The translations under genes were made by a program, and so were the position numbers. Of a stretch of DNA of 64,000 nt, positions 8,508-18,312 are shown one piece after another. Every line of letters begins with the position of its first letter. Position 1 is the first letter of the stretch. The DNA comes from Euborellia annulipes. Its lineage: Eukaryota; Arthropoda; Insecta; Dermaptera; Anisolabididae. The notes under the pieces were generated by a model. It ran no database searches, was not told the origin of the DNA, and worked only from the letters and a program-made list of their open reading frames with translations. The stretch lies in NCBI GenBank assembly GCA_023213315.1, contig JAKCPI010010896.1, forward strand, positions 1-64,000, in the 5' to 3' direction.

Positions 8508-9878
8508 CACTTGGCCTTTAAAATAGTGGAGCACTGTTTCTTCTTAACAAAACCTGTTCTAATCTATCTTAAAGACTCTAAGGGCCGGTCTTTTCATCTT
8601 TGGGTAGAAAGAAAACCTATGGGTAGTGTGCAATGCAGAAACCCTCTTCCAGGGAATGAACTCTCTTCAGTATTAAAGGTTTTTTGAAGTTTTCTACTTA
8701 ATAAAGACATAAAATATAAAAATTATTAAAAATAAAAATTGAAATTAATTCAAATAAATATTATAAGTTAAAATAATTAATTTTAAAAAAATTATTATTT
8801 TTACTAAAATTTAAAATTTGAAATGCTTTAGTTGAAGTTCGTCTCGCCAGAGTGCGCCAGAGGGAGTTGGCCAACCCTCGAACATAGTTTTAACTTGGAT
8901 ATTAGAATATATTCAAATAATCATCTTCAACACCTTGCCAAATATCCTAGAAATATAATCCTGACTGACATAAAATGAATAATAACAAAAAAAAGGGATA
9001 GATTGAAGAATGCCTCTGTTATTTTTATGCGTGAAGTTACGAAGCTGCTTGCCAGCCTTGTGTTTCTAATATCACCCCTTTGCTAAATCGTACCCAGAGC
9101 TTTTGGCTCCGACTAATTTAACAGAGAGCTTGGCAAAAAATTCAACATATATACATATAGATATACTCCAAGGCTGGGTTATGCAAATGAAAAACAAATG
9201 GCTGCCTCAGTTACCAGTGGACCTAACCTTTTGCATATTGTAAAATATATCACATCTCATCGCGTTATTGTTAAAATAAGTTGAATCAAAATAAAAATAA
9301 CAAATATATCTACTTCTTTTTTAAATAAAATGATGGGATGTCATATATTTTACTATAAGAATAAAAATGAAGAGGGTTTCTGCACTACAAAAAAAAGCAC
9401 TTTAACAGACACTTCACTAACTACCCAAACATGAAAAGACCGGCCCTAAGACACATTTAATAGGAAATATCTTCAACATTTCTAAGTAAATTTAACACAT
9501 ATTCATATCATTTTAATAAATAAAACAAAGACAAAAATGTCGAAATTTTTATTACCGGTAACGCCTTTCTAAAATTTTAAAGTAATCTTTCCATTTCAGT
9601 TTTTCTTTGGAAATTTTTAGAAAAACAAAATTTTTAATTAATATCCAACAAAACATATCGAGATTATGTTGATTTGTTCCTAAAATTGAAAATCGACACA
9701 TTTTTTTTTAATTTTATTTAAATTGTATTAAAATGATTTGTATTTGTGTTAAATTTACTTAGAAATGTTTAAGATATTTCATATTAAATGTTTCTTAAAT
9801 TAGAGTATCATTAAGGTAGATTAGAACAGTTCTTCTTAAGAAGACACAAAAATGTTAGATTATTTCTGACGCGCACTG
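8508..9878. mobile_element. TA-flanked MITE split by a 0.87-kb insertion
   Basis: Left part 8508-8577 and right part 9451-9878 together match the intact 497-bp element at 43617-44112. Shared text includes CTTGTTCTAATCTACC-type ends, AAAGACAAAAATGTCGAA, AACATATCGAGATTATG and TTAAATTTACTTAGAAATG. It ends at TA 9879-9880. The block 8578-9450 interrupts it. Confidence 0.6.
8578..9450. mobile_element. TIR element nested in the MITE (CTWAGGGCCGGTC ends)
   Basis: Left arm CTAAGGGCCGGTCTTTTCAT and right arm ATGAAAAGACCGGCCCTAAG are complementary. The inner arm CAGAAACCCTCTTC at 8637 recurs inverted at 9370. 873 bp, non-coding, AT-rich with a GC patch at 8840-8885 (GCCAGAGTGCGCCAGAGGG). Superfamily not assigned; no clean TSD. 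Confidence 0.55.
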
Positions 9879-9880
9879 TA

Positions 9881-10202
9881 TTTCTTTTTGTTATGTTGGT
9901 AATATTTCAATTGTAAAATCGAAAAAAAAGAAATCTTCAAATATAAAATTTAATAACTCGGCAGATTTTAAATATTTATTATCGCCAAAGAATATAACTC
10001 AAATAAAGGTTATCAACATTGAATGGATCCCATCATCATTTCCTTTTGGCCTGTTAACGAGCCTTGTTTAATGTTATATATAGTCACTGTATTGTATTGA
10101 ATAAGAAGAAGCAAAAGAGAATATTCTCTCCTTTTTTTTTTTTTATTTCAAAAGATAACTAACGTAGTATTTGACATTTTCATTTTAAAAAGCACACCAT
10201 CT

Positions 10203-10241
<39 letters not shown>

Positions 10242-10340
10242 AATTCAAAGACCTGTGCCAATTTAACAAGTCTTATTTTTGGTGCACGTGTTGTCAACAC
10301 AAAAGATGCCCTCTTATCTCTTTCTATCAAGAGAGGGACG
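9881..10340. other. AT-rich stretch with (CT)n microsatellite
   Basis: CT tract at 10207-10239. Otherwise no repeat family or gene is recognised. It lies just upstream of the candidate recursive splice site. Confidence 0.5.
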
Positions 10341-10353
10341 ATTCTATTATTAT

Positions 10354-10389
10354 TATTAATTTTTTCTCTCTTTTTGTTTCAGGTAAGAG
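10354..10389 (+). promoter_or_regulatory. Candidate recursive (ratchet) splice site
   Basis: A branch-like TATTAAT at 10354-10360 and a pyrimidine tract TTTTTTCTCTCTTTTTGTTT run into CAG at 10380-10382. This is immediately followed by the donor GTAAGAG at 10383. A 3' splice site touching a 5' splice site with no exon between is the signature of ratchet points in long introns, best known from Drosophila. It would imply that the window is intronic on the plus strand. No transcript evidence is available. Confidence 0.45.
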
Positions 10390-10550
10390 AGAGTAACTGT
10401 AACTTTTTCTTTCATTATGAATTCTTCATTAAGGTAATACTTTATTCGCTTCAAGTTGAATATTTATTTAATAATAAAATTTCCAAATCTTTAGAGTCAG
10501 TTTTTCGGAAACAATTAATATCTATATATATATTTAATTCGTTAAGAAGG

Positions 10551-11165
10551 TTCAGGAGTGACGTCTAAACGTACTTTAAAAAAAAACTAGACTATTATAA
10601 GGAATTTTTTAATGCGGTTTTTTTTTTTTTTTTAATGAATTAAATTCATAAGAGATTATTGGGCCATCGAGCTATAATGTTTTTAATGACTTATTAGAAA
10701 ATTATCGTAATTGATTTTTTTGTTATCAAGCAAATACAAAAAAACAATCTGTCCCAATAATCTTTAATTTTTTTTTAATTTAAAAATGAATTTATTGTTA
10801 TTATTAATCACATATTAATTAAGAAATTTTTAAAATAAGCTTGGATGATTTATTTCAAATTCAACTGTCAAATTAGTTCAGCATTCTTCCAATAGATGGC
10901 AGGCTAGTCTAATAGCCGATCGCCTAATGGGTTATATCTGGCCTATATTTATATATTTGTATGCTTTTATAAAAGATACATAATATATAATAACATTTGT
11001 AAAGTATTTATTGTTAAAAGATCAATGAAAATTAACCAATTGGGTTAAATATTATTAGCTACCATTCTGACATCTCTTGGCAAATTTTTGAATTACTTGA
11101 TTTTTTGGGCGTACTTTTTATGACATACTACGCCCTCTTATCGGGAAAAACATGCGTAACCACTT
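10551..11165 (+). mobile_element. Rep-K copy 2, near full length
   Basis: Starts TTCAGGAGTGACGTCTAAAC and ends near AACATGCGTAACCACTT. Copy 3 (19455-20065) has the same two ends, so these likely mark the element boundaries. Internal stem: AGATTATTGGGCCATCG and TGTCCCAATAATCT. No TIRs, poly-A or ORF, so the class is open. Confidence 0.8.
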
Positions 11166-11275
11166 AAATGATTAATCGATTCCGAGAATTGAAAAATATC
11201 AAGTCGATTGATTCCAAAATCGAAAATCGACATTTCGACCGACTTTTCCATCTATATTATAGAGCCATAAAAAAT

Positions 11276-11646
11276 TCTATTCTCTAAAAACAGGCGTTAA
11301 AATTTAAAATAAACAAATGGGTGCTAAAAAAGTAATATAGAAACAATCAGCGTTAAAAAAAATGCTATTCTCTAAACAAAGTTTTAACACGGACGTTGAC
11401 AACGTTGCTTTCATTTCAAAATCATAACCTTACTTTTTAGGTTAAGGACGCCATGTTTATTTTAAACACGACGTTAAAATATTAAAGGCACCCCCTAGAG
11501 ATGGCATTAATTTTAAACACTATTTACTAAATGTTAACGCTTTGACTTTAAAGTTTTTTTAATAGCTATTTGAGGCAAGGAAGTGATTATGAATAGCATT
11601 TTTTAACGCTTACATTACTTTTTAACACCTGTTTTTAGGGAATAGA
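11276..11646. mobile_element. TIR element (CTAAAAACAGGYGTTAA ends)
   Basis: Inverted ends TCTATTCTCTAAAAACAGG (left) and CCTGTTTTTAGGGAATAGA (right) bound 371 bp. Sub-terminal GCGTTAAAAAAAATGCTATT is repeated inverted near 11590. Non-coding DNA transposon derivative; TSD unclear, superfamily unknown. Confidence 0.65.
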
Positions 11647-12522
11647 CCCTGGTGTGACTGTTCTCACAACTTTCTCTTCTGTGAGTTTGATGCTATTAAT
11701 GATGGACCAGAAGCTATTGATGAAATAAGACCTCGACGAGCAAATAATCAAAAGAATTTTATATACGATCATAAAATATTCATTTAAGGCATACCTAGTG
11801 AATAGAGTCCCCTTCTTAAGGATGTCTTACTTTTTTCAGCCCAAGTGAATAAGAAGCACCCTTTAACGCCCTTTTGGTCGGCCAGGTTCTCTTGCAACGG
11901 CATTTCCTCTCATTTACGCTCTGGTCGTTTACTTAAATCGAATCCCCCCCCCCCCCATGCCCCATCACCCCCTTCTTCTATCCTATTCAATTTTATTCAA
12001 CCTTTAATACCAGAGACGACGAGTTTATCAAAGAAAGTTGAATCGAATCGTGAAGAAATGAGATATAGGTTGATTTTTCAAACACCCCCCCCCTTCTCCA
12101 CCCCCACCCCCACCCCCTTTATATAGTGAACAAATAGCTTGAAAATGTTAACAGGAATAGGGAAATTATTTTGTATGAAATGTCTTTTGATATTTCCTTT
12201 CTATTTTTCTATTAGAATTAATGAGATCTCCCCCCCCCCCCTGTCCCCGCCCCTTATTAAACTTGTAGATTTCAAATAAGACACTTAATTTAAGATAAAT
12301 ATCGCGTTCAACTTCTTTGTGAAAAGTCATCGTTATCTTTGACAATGCCTCTCTCTCTCTCTCTCTCTCTCTCTGTTTATCTGTTAGTTTTAGTTAATAG
12401 TATCTATTGTTTCTTTTAACGACCCTCCATTTCTAAGCGCCTGCATTTCTAACAACCCTTTGAATTTTCTTTTTCTTTAAAACGTTTTTACTGAAAATGT
12501 AAAAATATTAGATACTCATATA
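11647..12522. other. Unassigned stretch with poly-C and (CT)n
   Basis: Poly-C runs near 11945, 12085 and 12231 and a CT tract at 12348-12374. A cag acceptor-like site at 11829-11831 has no partner donor. No gene recognised. Confidence 0.4.
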
Positions 12523-12525
12523 TTA

Positions 12526-12697
12526 GGCTGAACGCACACCGATTAGGCAAAATGTTTTGAACAAAATGGTTTGTTCAATGATGTCGAATCATGTCCAATT
12601 GTGCTTTGTCTCTTCGGTGTGCGATGACCCATAAAAAAGCATTTAAAAAAACGGTTTTGTTCGAAAACGTTTTTGCTCAATTGATGTGCGTTCAGCC
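12526..12697. mobile_element. PIF/Harbinger-type MITE
   Basis: 172 bp between TTA duplications at 12523-12525 and 12698-12700. TIRs GGCTGAACGCACACC and GATGTGCGTTCAGCC. A 3-bp TWA target and GG-starting ends are typical of PIF/Harbinger. A relative with TAA duplication lies at 21834-22051. Confidence 0.8.
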
Positions 12698-12818
12698 TTA
12701 GTGGTTCAAAGCACAACTGACCAAGTCCAAAAATAAACAATTTTCTTATTCAGGATTCGCAAGGACTTTGCAGCCAGGAGATTAAATAAAAAAATATTTT
12801 ATTTAATTTTTATTTACC

Positions 12819-12851
12819 GACGTTTCGGTCGCCAATCACGACCTTCATCAG
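12819..12851 (-). ncRNA. Hammerhead-ribozyme-like motif
   Basis: Minus strand: CTGATGA, one A, stem II GGTCG with CGACC around TGATTGG, then GAAACGTC. Core and GUC triplet intact; stem II is five perfect pairs. Together with the 8.3-kb copy it is among the cleanest candidates. Only one arm is seen, with AT-rich flanks. Confidence 0.6.
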
Positions 12852-13040
12852 GGAAAAATCATTCAATCAAATCGAATCATTTTATCGAAATTTCGTAAAT
12901 ATATGGTTAATAATGAACCATATCCGAATTTTAATACTAATCCTTCAGAGTGCAGCAGTTCCTTAATGCAAGAAAAATCTAAAAAAAAAAAATCTAAAAA
13001 TCAAAAAAATAAAATTTAATAAGCTTATATATGTATTTAG

Positions 13041-13464
13041 TAGGAGCCGACCTAATATTCGGTTTCGGTTACGGTTTCGGCAGTCTGAAAATATGGGATG
13101 AGAAAAAAAAAGTCAAATGATTTGCACTTAAAGGAGGAAAAAATTTTCCGCTTGGTGAAAAAGGGGTGTAAAAAATTTAGTTTCACTAAAAAAAAAAAGG
13201 TAAAATAATTTTCACGGCCGAAAAAAATTTCCCCGCAGGGCGGAAAACTTAGGTTCCGCAAAAGGGAAAATGTTCCGCAGGGCGGAAAAAATTTAGTTTC
13301 TTTAAAAAAAAAAAAATTATTGAGTTAATGCACCCCCCCCCCCCCCGAAAAACATTTCCCCTAATAGGAAATACAAGTTTCGGTTACGGTTTCGGCCGAA
13401 ATTAAGATTGAGGCCGAAATTCGGTTTCGGTTTCAGCTGAAAATTTTGTTTCGGTCGGACCTTA
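13041..13464. mobile_element. hAT-type MITE with 8-bp TSD
   Basis: GTATTTAG flanks it at 13033-13040 and 13465-13472. Ends TAGGAGCCGACC and GGTCGGACCTTA are imperfect TIRs. The sub-ends repeat TTCGGTTTCGGTTACGG in inverse. The interior has GTTCCGCAGGGCGGAAAA-type repeats and a poly-C run at about 13333-13346, shared with the MITE at 16303. Confidence 0.8.
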
Positions 13465-13644
13465 GTATTTAGATAAAGTATAATTAAAGTTCTTAGTGAT
13501 TGCAAAGATGTAAAATAAATAAATGTTTATTTTAAGAAGAATTAAAAATAAGGCTTTAACTTTGATTCATTTTTTTTTTTTCCAAAAAAGTCAAAAGTGG
13601 GACTTGGTTCAATTTTGCTCTGAACCCCTCATATAATAATAGGA

Positions 13645-13790
13645 TAGTTTTGTATAAGAAGCATTAGCCTGGAGCGCTCTAGGTCAATATTGAAAATTTT
13701 AAATCCAAGGGGTTCGGATCCCATGATGATGATCACATTTGGCCTAGGATGCTGAAAAGTCAGTAAAAAAATTTAATTTTTTAAATTTTC
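13645..13790 (+). mobile_element. SINE-B
   Basis: Head AGCATTAGCCTGGAGCGCTC (A box-like), B box GGGGTTCGGATCCC, then TTTGGCCTAGGATGCTGAAA and an A-rich end. Confidence 0.6.
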
Positions 13791-13892
13791 ATAAAAATAT
13801 AATGTTTTAACTTGGGCCTAAGATTTTAAATTTTAAATAAATATGAATGGAAAAGAATTTAGAAATTCCATTATTAATAAATAATTTCTATT

Positions 13893-13990
13893 TTCGGGGT
13901 CGTAGCACACACCGTGTTAGAGTTCTTGCACAGGGGATCCCGTCTCATGCGATATTTCAATTGAATTGGCTAAAAAGACCTTTTTTGTAG
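13893..13990 (+). mobile_element. SINE-B fragment, partly decayed
   Basis: GTTAGAGTTCTTGCACAGGG, then GGATCCCGTCTCATGCG and TTGAATTGGCTAAAAAGACC. B box strongly decayed; the tail ends early. Confidence 0.45.
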
Positions 13991-14261
13991 TGTTCAAATG
14001 ATTTAAATAAATCGTTGTCGATTCTTAAAAACCTGTTGCGTGAAAAAAGGAAATTTTACAGGAATATCAAAAAACTATTTAAAGTTATTTTCCAGATTTT
14101 AAATTTATTTATTTGAAATTTTTTAGAGAAAAAAAAAATAACGAAAATTGCAATGTAAAAACCTAAAAATCAATAAAAAATACAGATTTTTCAGAATCGA
14201 CTACGAAATATTCATCGGGCACGAGGGGATTGAAAAAGAAAAATTTTAAAAATTAAAAACA

Positions 14262-14294
14262 ACGTTTCGATCATTCGCCATCTTCTTAAATCGA
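14262..14294 (-). ncRNA. Decayed hammerhead-like motif
   Basis: Minus strand AAGAAGATGGCGAATGATCG followed by AAACGTT. The CTGA core and GTC triplet are altered. Recognisable only by comparison with other copies. Confidence 0.35.
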
Positions 14295-14304
14295 GGGATT
14301 TGGT

Positions 14305-14395
14305 ACTTAATGAGCTCAGAGGTAGAGCTTTGGCTTCTGGTGCCAAAAATGTTCATTTCTAGATGCCGAAAAAGATCTTTAAAAAAAAGGTACTT
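14305..14395 (+). mobile_element. SINE-B
   Basis: GAGCTCAGAGGTAGAGCTTT is a tRNA-like A-box region. ATGCCGAAAAAGATCTTTAA is the SINE-B tail. The B box is not clear. Confidence 0.5.
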
Positions 14396-15060
14396 GAAAG
14401 ATAATTGTAATTTTCTCTGATATACGATATTATTAAAGAAAAGAGTCTGAATTTATTTCGTTGCCAAAATAAAATAGCGACAGATGTTATTTGGTCTATT
14501 GTTGTTATAATATAATTTTATCGTTCATATTTTGCATCTAGAGATTATTAAGGAAGAAAGAAAAATTCTCTTCTGTGTGTATATGTGTCTACGATATCAT
14601 TTTACTTTTTCCTTGGAGTAGATTACAGAGAGAATGAATAGCGAGAATTAAATTTTATAGAAAAAAAAAAAAAAAAAAATTGAATGAAGCAAAGTGCCAA
14701 TAAAGAAGAGATCTGAACCTTGTTTGTTGGGTTTAAAAAAAGAAAACCGATAACGAGAGATCGTCAAAATAAAAATTTATGAAGGATAGGGATAGATGGA
14801 TAGATGGATGGATGGATAGAAGAAGAATTGATACCGAGGGTCACAAAAGTATTATGTCTTGATGAGGGGGCAGGGGGATAAAAAAGGAGAGAAAGATTTC
14901 AACTATGATGATGGATCTCCATCTTTTTTTTTTTTTTTTTTCTACATGAAAACACCCAAATGATGATGATGATGGAAAAATATTATTACAATCAATAAAG
15001 TAAATGATTTCCTATATCACAGGGGCCAGTCGAGTATTACGTAAGCAGCCTAGGAGGGAA
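14396..15060. other. Apparently single-copy island
   Basis: Contains (GATG)n/(GATA)n near 14783-14820 and GATGATGATGATGG at 14961, but no match to the window's repeat families. No exon-like frame with splice sites was seen. Confidence 0.4.
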
Positions 15061-15069
15061 AAATGGAAA

Positions 15070-16085
15070 AAAAAATCAGTGAATTTTTTTGTTGATTTTA
15101 CAATTGTGTAGGAAGCAAATTACATAAACAAAAACATACTAAGTCTTTGCAAAACCACTTACAAATTTATTGTAATTTTCGAAAGCTGTTTGAAAATTTA
15201 GAGTGCAATTGTGTGGTAATTTTAGAATTATCAAACTGCTTTCGAAAAAAATCTGGTGTGACTGGTCGCACAGCACACGACTTTCTCTTGCCGAAGGGTA
15301 CACTTGGGCTGTGTTCTGTGCTTGTCATACCAGATTTTTCGTGTCGACATTCATCGATATACATGTATTCAAGATGGAAAATCTATAAACATGGAAAAAT
15401 ATTTATATTTTGTTATCATTTCTCCTATCTTTCCTATGAAGTACAAGAGTAAAGTGTGCTTCAAACAATTTTGAGGGCAAAATAGGAAAATAGATTTTAA
15501 AGGGCATCTAAAAAATAATTGATTTTTTAATTTTGAGAAAATAAAAAAAAAAAAAACTGAAAAAGTGCATCAATAAAGTAGTAGAAATTTTTGGCTGATT
15601 TTGTTCAAGAGCTTCGTGTCACGTGCCAGGGGGGCAGCTAACTTAAATATCGGATTTTAACCTCCTAGATCTTTTCGTTCTTGAGATTTTGTACACAGAC
15701 AGACAGACAGAAAATCACACAAACAGACTGACCATGTAGCGAAAACCACTTTTTTAGATTCAGGGGACCTCAAAACGTGTATATTCATCAAAATCCCGAC
15801 ATCGAATTTTTGACACCAATACTTTTTCTCTCTATATATTAACATATATAGAGGTAAGAGAAAGCAAAAATACAATTTTTAATTAGAAATACTATACAAT
15901 GTATGTAAAATTACAATACATACTCTATTTTTGGAAGAAAATAGTAATTTTAAAATGTTTTTTTGTTCTAAATATTAATATTTGTAAATTTAGTAGATAA
16001 ATGCATAGAGGTTATCATTTAAGGGGAAATTTGTAAATTTAGCATTCCAAAACACACTAAAATTAAGATTTTTTTTTCAGTACAA
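15070..16085. mobile_element. T-MITE copy split by a Rep-V insertion
   Basis: Left part 15070-15245 (ACAATTGTGTAGGAAGCAAA, CCACTTACAAATTTATTGTA) and right part from about 15871 (CTATACAATGTATGTAAAAT, CAAAACACACTAAAATTAAG) align with the uninterrupted copies at 40918 and 46148. Between them sits a whole Rep-V. Confidence 0.65.
15246..15870 (+). mobile_element. Rep-V, near full length
   Basis: Begins with the hairpin AAATCTGGTGTGACTGGTCG ... CATACCAGATTTTTCGTG. It continues TGGAAAATCTATAAACATGG, AAAAAGTGCATCAATAAAG, GGGGACCTCAAAACGTGTAT and CATCGAATTTTTGACACC. It ends in a second hairpin over CTCTCTATATATTAACATAT and GAGGTAAGAGAAAG. About 625 bp, non-coding. It interrupts a T-MITE and so is younger than it. 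Confidence 0.75.
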
Positions 16086-16194
16086 AGTCCCCTTGTTAGA
16101 TGCTGAAAAAGACCTTAAAACAAATAAAGAAAAAAAATACTTGACCAAATTTAGCAAAATTATTAAAGTTATATTAAATTAAGTTAAATTTAAA

Positions 16195-16715
16195 AAATAA
16201 TTGATTTTTAACAAATCATTTATTTTTTAAATGCTCTTTAAAATCTATTTTCCCATTTTGCCATCAAAATTGTTTGAAACACATAGATTTTACATTTTTA
16301 ATCAGGGGCATATATAAGGGGGGGTGGCGAGGGGGGCTTTGGTTCCACAAAGAGAGAATGTTCCGCGGGCGGCAAAAATTTTTGTGCCCGGAAAACTTTG
16401 GTTCCACGAAAAAAAAAAAATTATTTTCGCAGAAAATTTTTTGAGATCAGCCCCCCCCCCCCCCCCCGAAAATAATTTCTATATACGCCTCTGTCTTGAA
16501 TACATGTATATCGGTGAAAACTAAATATATGACGTTTGAATGTGGGATTGTACAATTATTTATTTAAATTTCTCAATGAGTGGAAGATTTATTTGTCTAT
16601 GGCCAATATATGACGACACAATAAATCTGGTGTGACAAGTACAGAACACAACTTTCGATTACCAAATGTAAGATAAATTTATGTGCTGTGCAACCAGTCA
16701 TACCAGATTTTTTTT
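16195..16715 (-). mobile_element. Rep-V copy, partial, split by a hAT-type MITE
   Basis: Rep-V text on both sides of 16303-16494: ATGCTCTTTAAAATCTATTT left, ACATGTATATCGGTGAAAAC right. It ends in the long terminal hairpin at 16625-16712 (AAATCTGGTGTGACAAG to CATACCAGATTT). Confidence 0.65.
16303..16494. mobile_element. hAT-like MITE (CAGGGGCATATA / TATACGCCTCTG)
   Basis: 192 bp with inverted ends, GTTCCACAAAGAGAGAATG and GCGGGCGGCAAAA cores, and a poly-C run at about 16450-16467. The interior resembles 13140-13330. The duplication is unclear. Confidence 0.5.
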
Positions 16716-17228
16716 TTAATTTAATGTGTAATTTCGGAGAAATAATATCAGATAGTGATTAATACAATAAAAACTTTTTATTTCCGTATTCAAATCCCCA
16801 ACAACAGGCAGAGCCTGTGTTCGTTGTCTCTCTCTGCCTAAATTTAATATTAATTTTTATTTCTGTGTCCAGACAAGAGAAGAGACCAAGGAGGGGGGGG
16901 GGGAATTTACAGCTTTTTGGTGACAGAATTCTCTAAATGGTTGTAAAGGGAAGTCTTGAATAACTTAAACAAGTTGAAACTGTTGGTTGGGTTCCCTTCA
17001 ACTCAATTTATTATCACGCCCCCCACCCCTGCCACCCCCTCTTTTCTACCTTTACTTGACTTCTCTCTTCTTCCTTGATAGGCATAGAATAGAAATTACT
17101 ATCCCCTACTCCTTTAACAAATGAACTCGCATCTCGGCGTCTATACTCTATAATAAATTCTATCTTATCAATCAAATAAAAATGGAATCAATCTACTAAT
17201 TAAAGAAAATATGGATATTTTTGAAATA
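16716..17228. other. Unassigned AT-rich stretch
   Basis: Poly-G at about 16893-16901, poly-C-rich CGCCCCCCACCCCTGCC near 17020. No gene recognised. Confidence 0.4.
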
Positions 17229-17332
17229 CTAGCCGTGGTGACCGAATTCGACGGGTTTGGCAGGGGGCTTCGCCCTCCTGGACCCCTTTCAGCTAGCTCG
17301 GGCCCGCCTGCTACGGACCCTGGCTTTTTTTT
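17229..17332 (-). mobile_element. Helitron-type GC-rich 3' end
   Basis: Minus strand ends CTAG at 17232-17229 followed by T. Upstream is GGGCCCGAGCTAGCTG and GGAGGGCGAAGCCCCC-type GC sequence. Same layout as 1762-1855. Confidence 0.5.
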
Positions 17333-17567
17333 TTTTAAATTATTATTGACTTTTAGCCGTTGGCCACCTAGCCAAAAAACCATTATACAAAAAATATATA
17401 ATATAAAAGAGAAAACAAAGCAAAAGATTACAAATCAGGCTGCTACATAATACAACATAAAGAGAAAAACGAAAAATATTACAAAAAAAAAAAAAATCAA
17501 CTAAATAAAGATTAAGATACAAAGTAAAGTACAAAAAATAATACAGATTATAAAGAGTATCATACTT
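17333..17567. other. AT-rich stretch, no feature
   Basis: A-rich plus strand without open reading frames of interest. Confidence 0.4.
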
Positions 17568-17800
17568 ATATATAAAAGGCTAAGAGGGTGTCCGATGTGT
17601 GAAACAACCAATCAGGCCTCAGGGATAGCGCCATGGTAACAAAATATAAATATTTACCCATGTTTACGATTTTTTTTATTTATTTACATTTTGAATTCTG
17701 AAATATCGGCGTAAATTTTTTGTCTGTGTTCCGGGAGAGTCCCGGAAAGGATATGATTCACAAAAAATCTTAAGTTCATGAATAATTAACCGTTAAAATA
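17568..17800 (+). mobile_element. Hel-type 5' fragment
   Basis: TATATATAAAAGGCTAAGAG followed by GGTGTCCGATGTG resembles Hel starts. GAGAGTCCCGGAAAGG at 17732-17747 matches the Hel interior (GAGAGTCCCGGAAAAA at 42355). Confidence 0.45.
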
Positions 17801-17801
17801 A

Positions 17802-17930
17802 TCTCTACATATAAAAATGAAAAGGGAAAATGTATGTACCGGTATGTATATAAGTAGGCGAGCAAGGAGGTCCAGGGGGCGCAGCCCCGCTAGACGGAGA
17901 GCCCCGCCGAAGGCGGGGCTCTCCGTCTAG
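17802..17930 (+). mobile_element. Complete mini-Helitron, 129 bp
   Basis: Starts TCTCTACATATAAAAATGAA after A17801. Ends in a perfect hairpin AGACGGAGAGCCCCGCC-GAA-GGCGGGGC..., then CTAG at 17927-17930 before T17931. TC start, 3' hairpin, CTRR end and A/T insertion without TSD are the Helitron hallmarks. The stem is unusually long (17 bp) with its end overlapping CTAG. Confidence 0.75.
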
Positions 17931-18065
17931 TAAATTATATAAAATAAAGGTTATCAAAACCGATGAAACGTTGATGGGGGCTCAGAGTGTGATGTTGGCT
18001 GCTCTGATGAACTCGTAGAGTTCCAGAAGGGCTTCGTGCTGAGGAAATTGTAGGAACTTTAGGTA

Positions 18066-18131
18066 TTCAGTCGAGCCTTGGTATTCAAGGCAGGCGCGCT
18101 ACCAACTACGCAAAGGCCGTGGTCTCGCCTT
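18066..18131 (-). mobile_element. SINE-A head fragment
   Basis: Minus strand TTGCGTAGTTGGTAGCGCGC then CTTGAATACCAAGG. This A-box half of a SINE-A is interrupted by another SINE-A. Confidence 0.5.
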
Positions 18132-18312
18132 CACACTTTTTCCTCATTCACACTAACAATCACATCCACATTCATATACTCTTTTCGGCAACTTAGGCCA
18201 TTTAAGACTTTTAACGATACTCGTATGTTTAATATATCTTTTTGGGGGTCCGAACCCGCGACGTTCGGTATAGAAGGTAGACACGCTACCAACTAGACCA
18301 AGCCCCGAGGGC
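18132..18312 (-). mobile_element. SINE-A, internally shortened, inserted in another SINE-A
   Basis: Minus-strand head GGCTTGGTCTAGTTGGTAGC, B box CGCGGGTTCGGACCCC, tail CCTAAGTTGCCGAAAAGAG and an A-rich end. GTGGTCTCGCCTT (18119-18131) and GTGGTCTTGCCTT (18313-18325) form a 13-bp TSD with one mismatch. The palindromic body is missing. Confidence 0.75.

Noticed and set aside
10239..10568. 109-residue open frame
   Set aside because: Low-complexity L/F/I-rich product from AT-rich DNA that also runs across the candidate recursive splice site; no motif.
15850..15866. Splice donor GAGGTAAGAG as a second ratchet site
   Set aside because: It is the conserved Rep-V hairpin end, repeated at many places, and lacks a pyrimidine tract.
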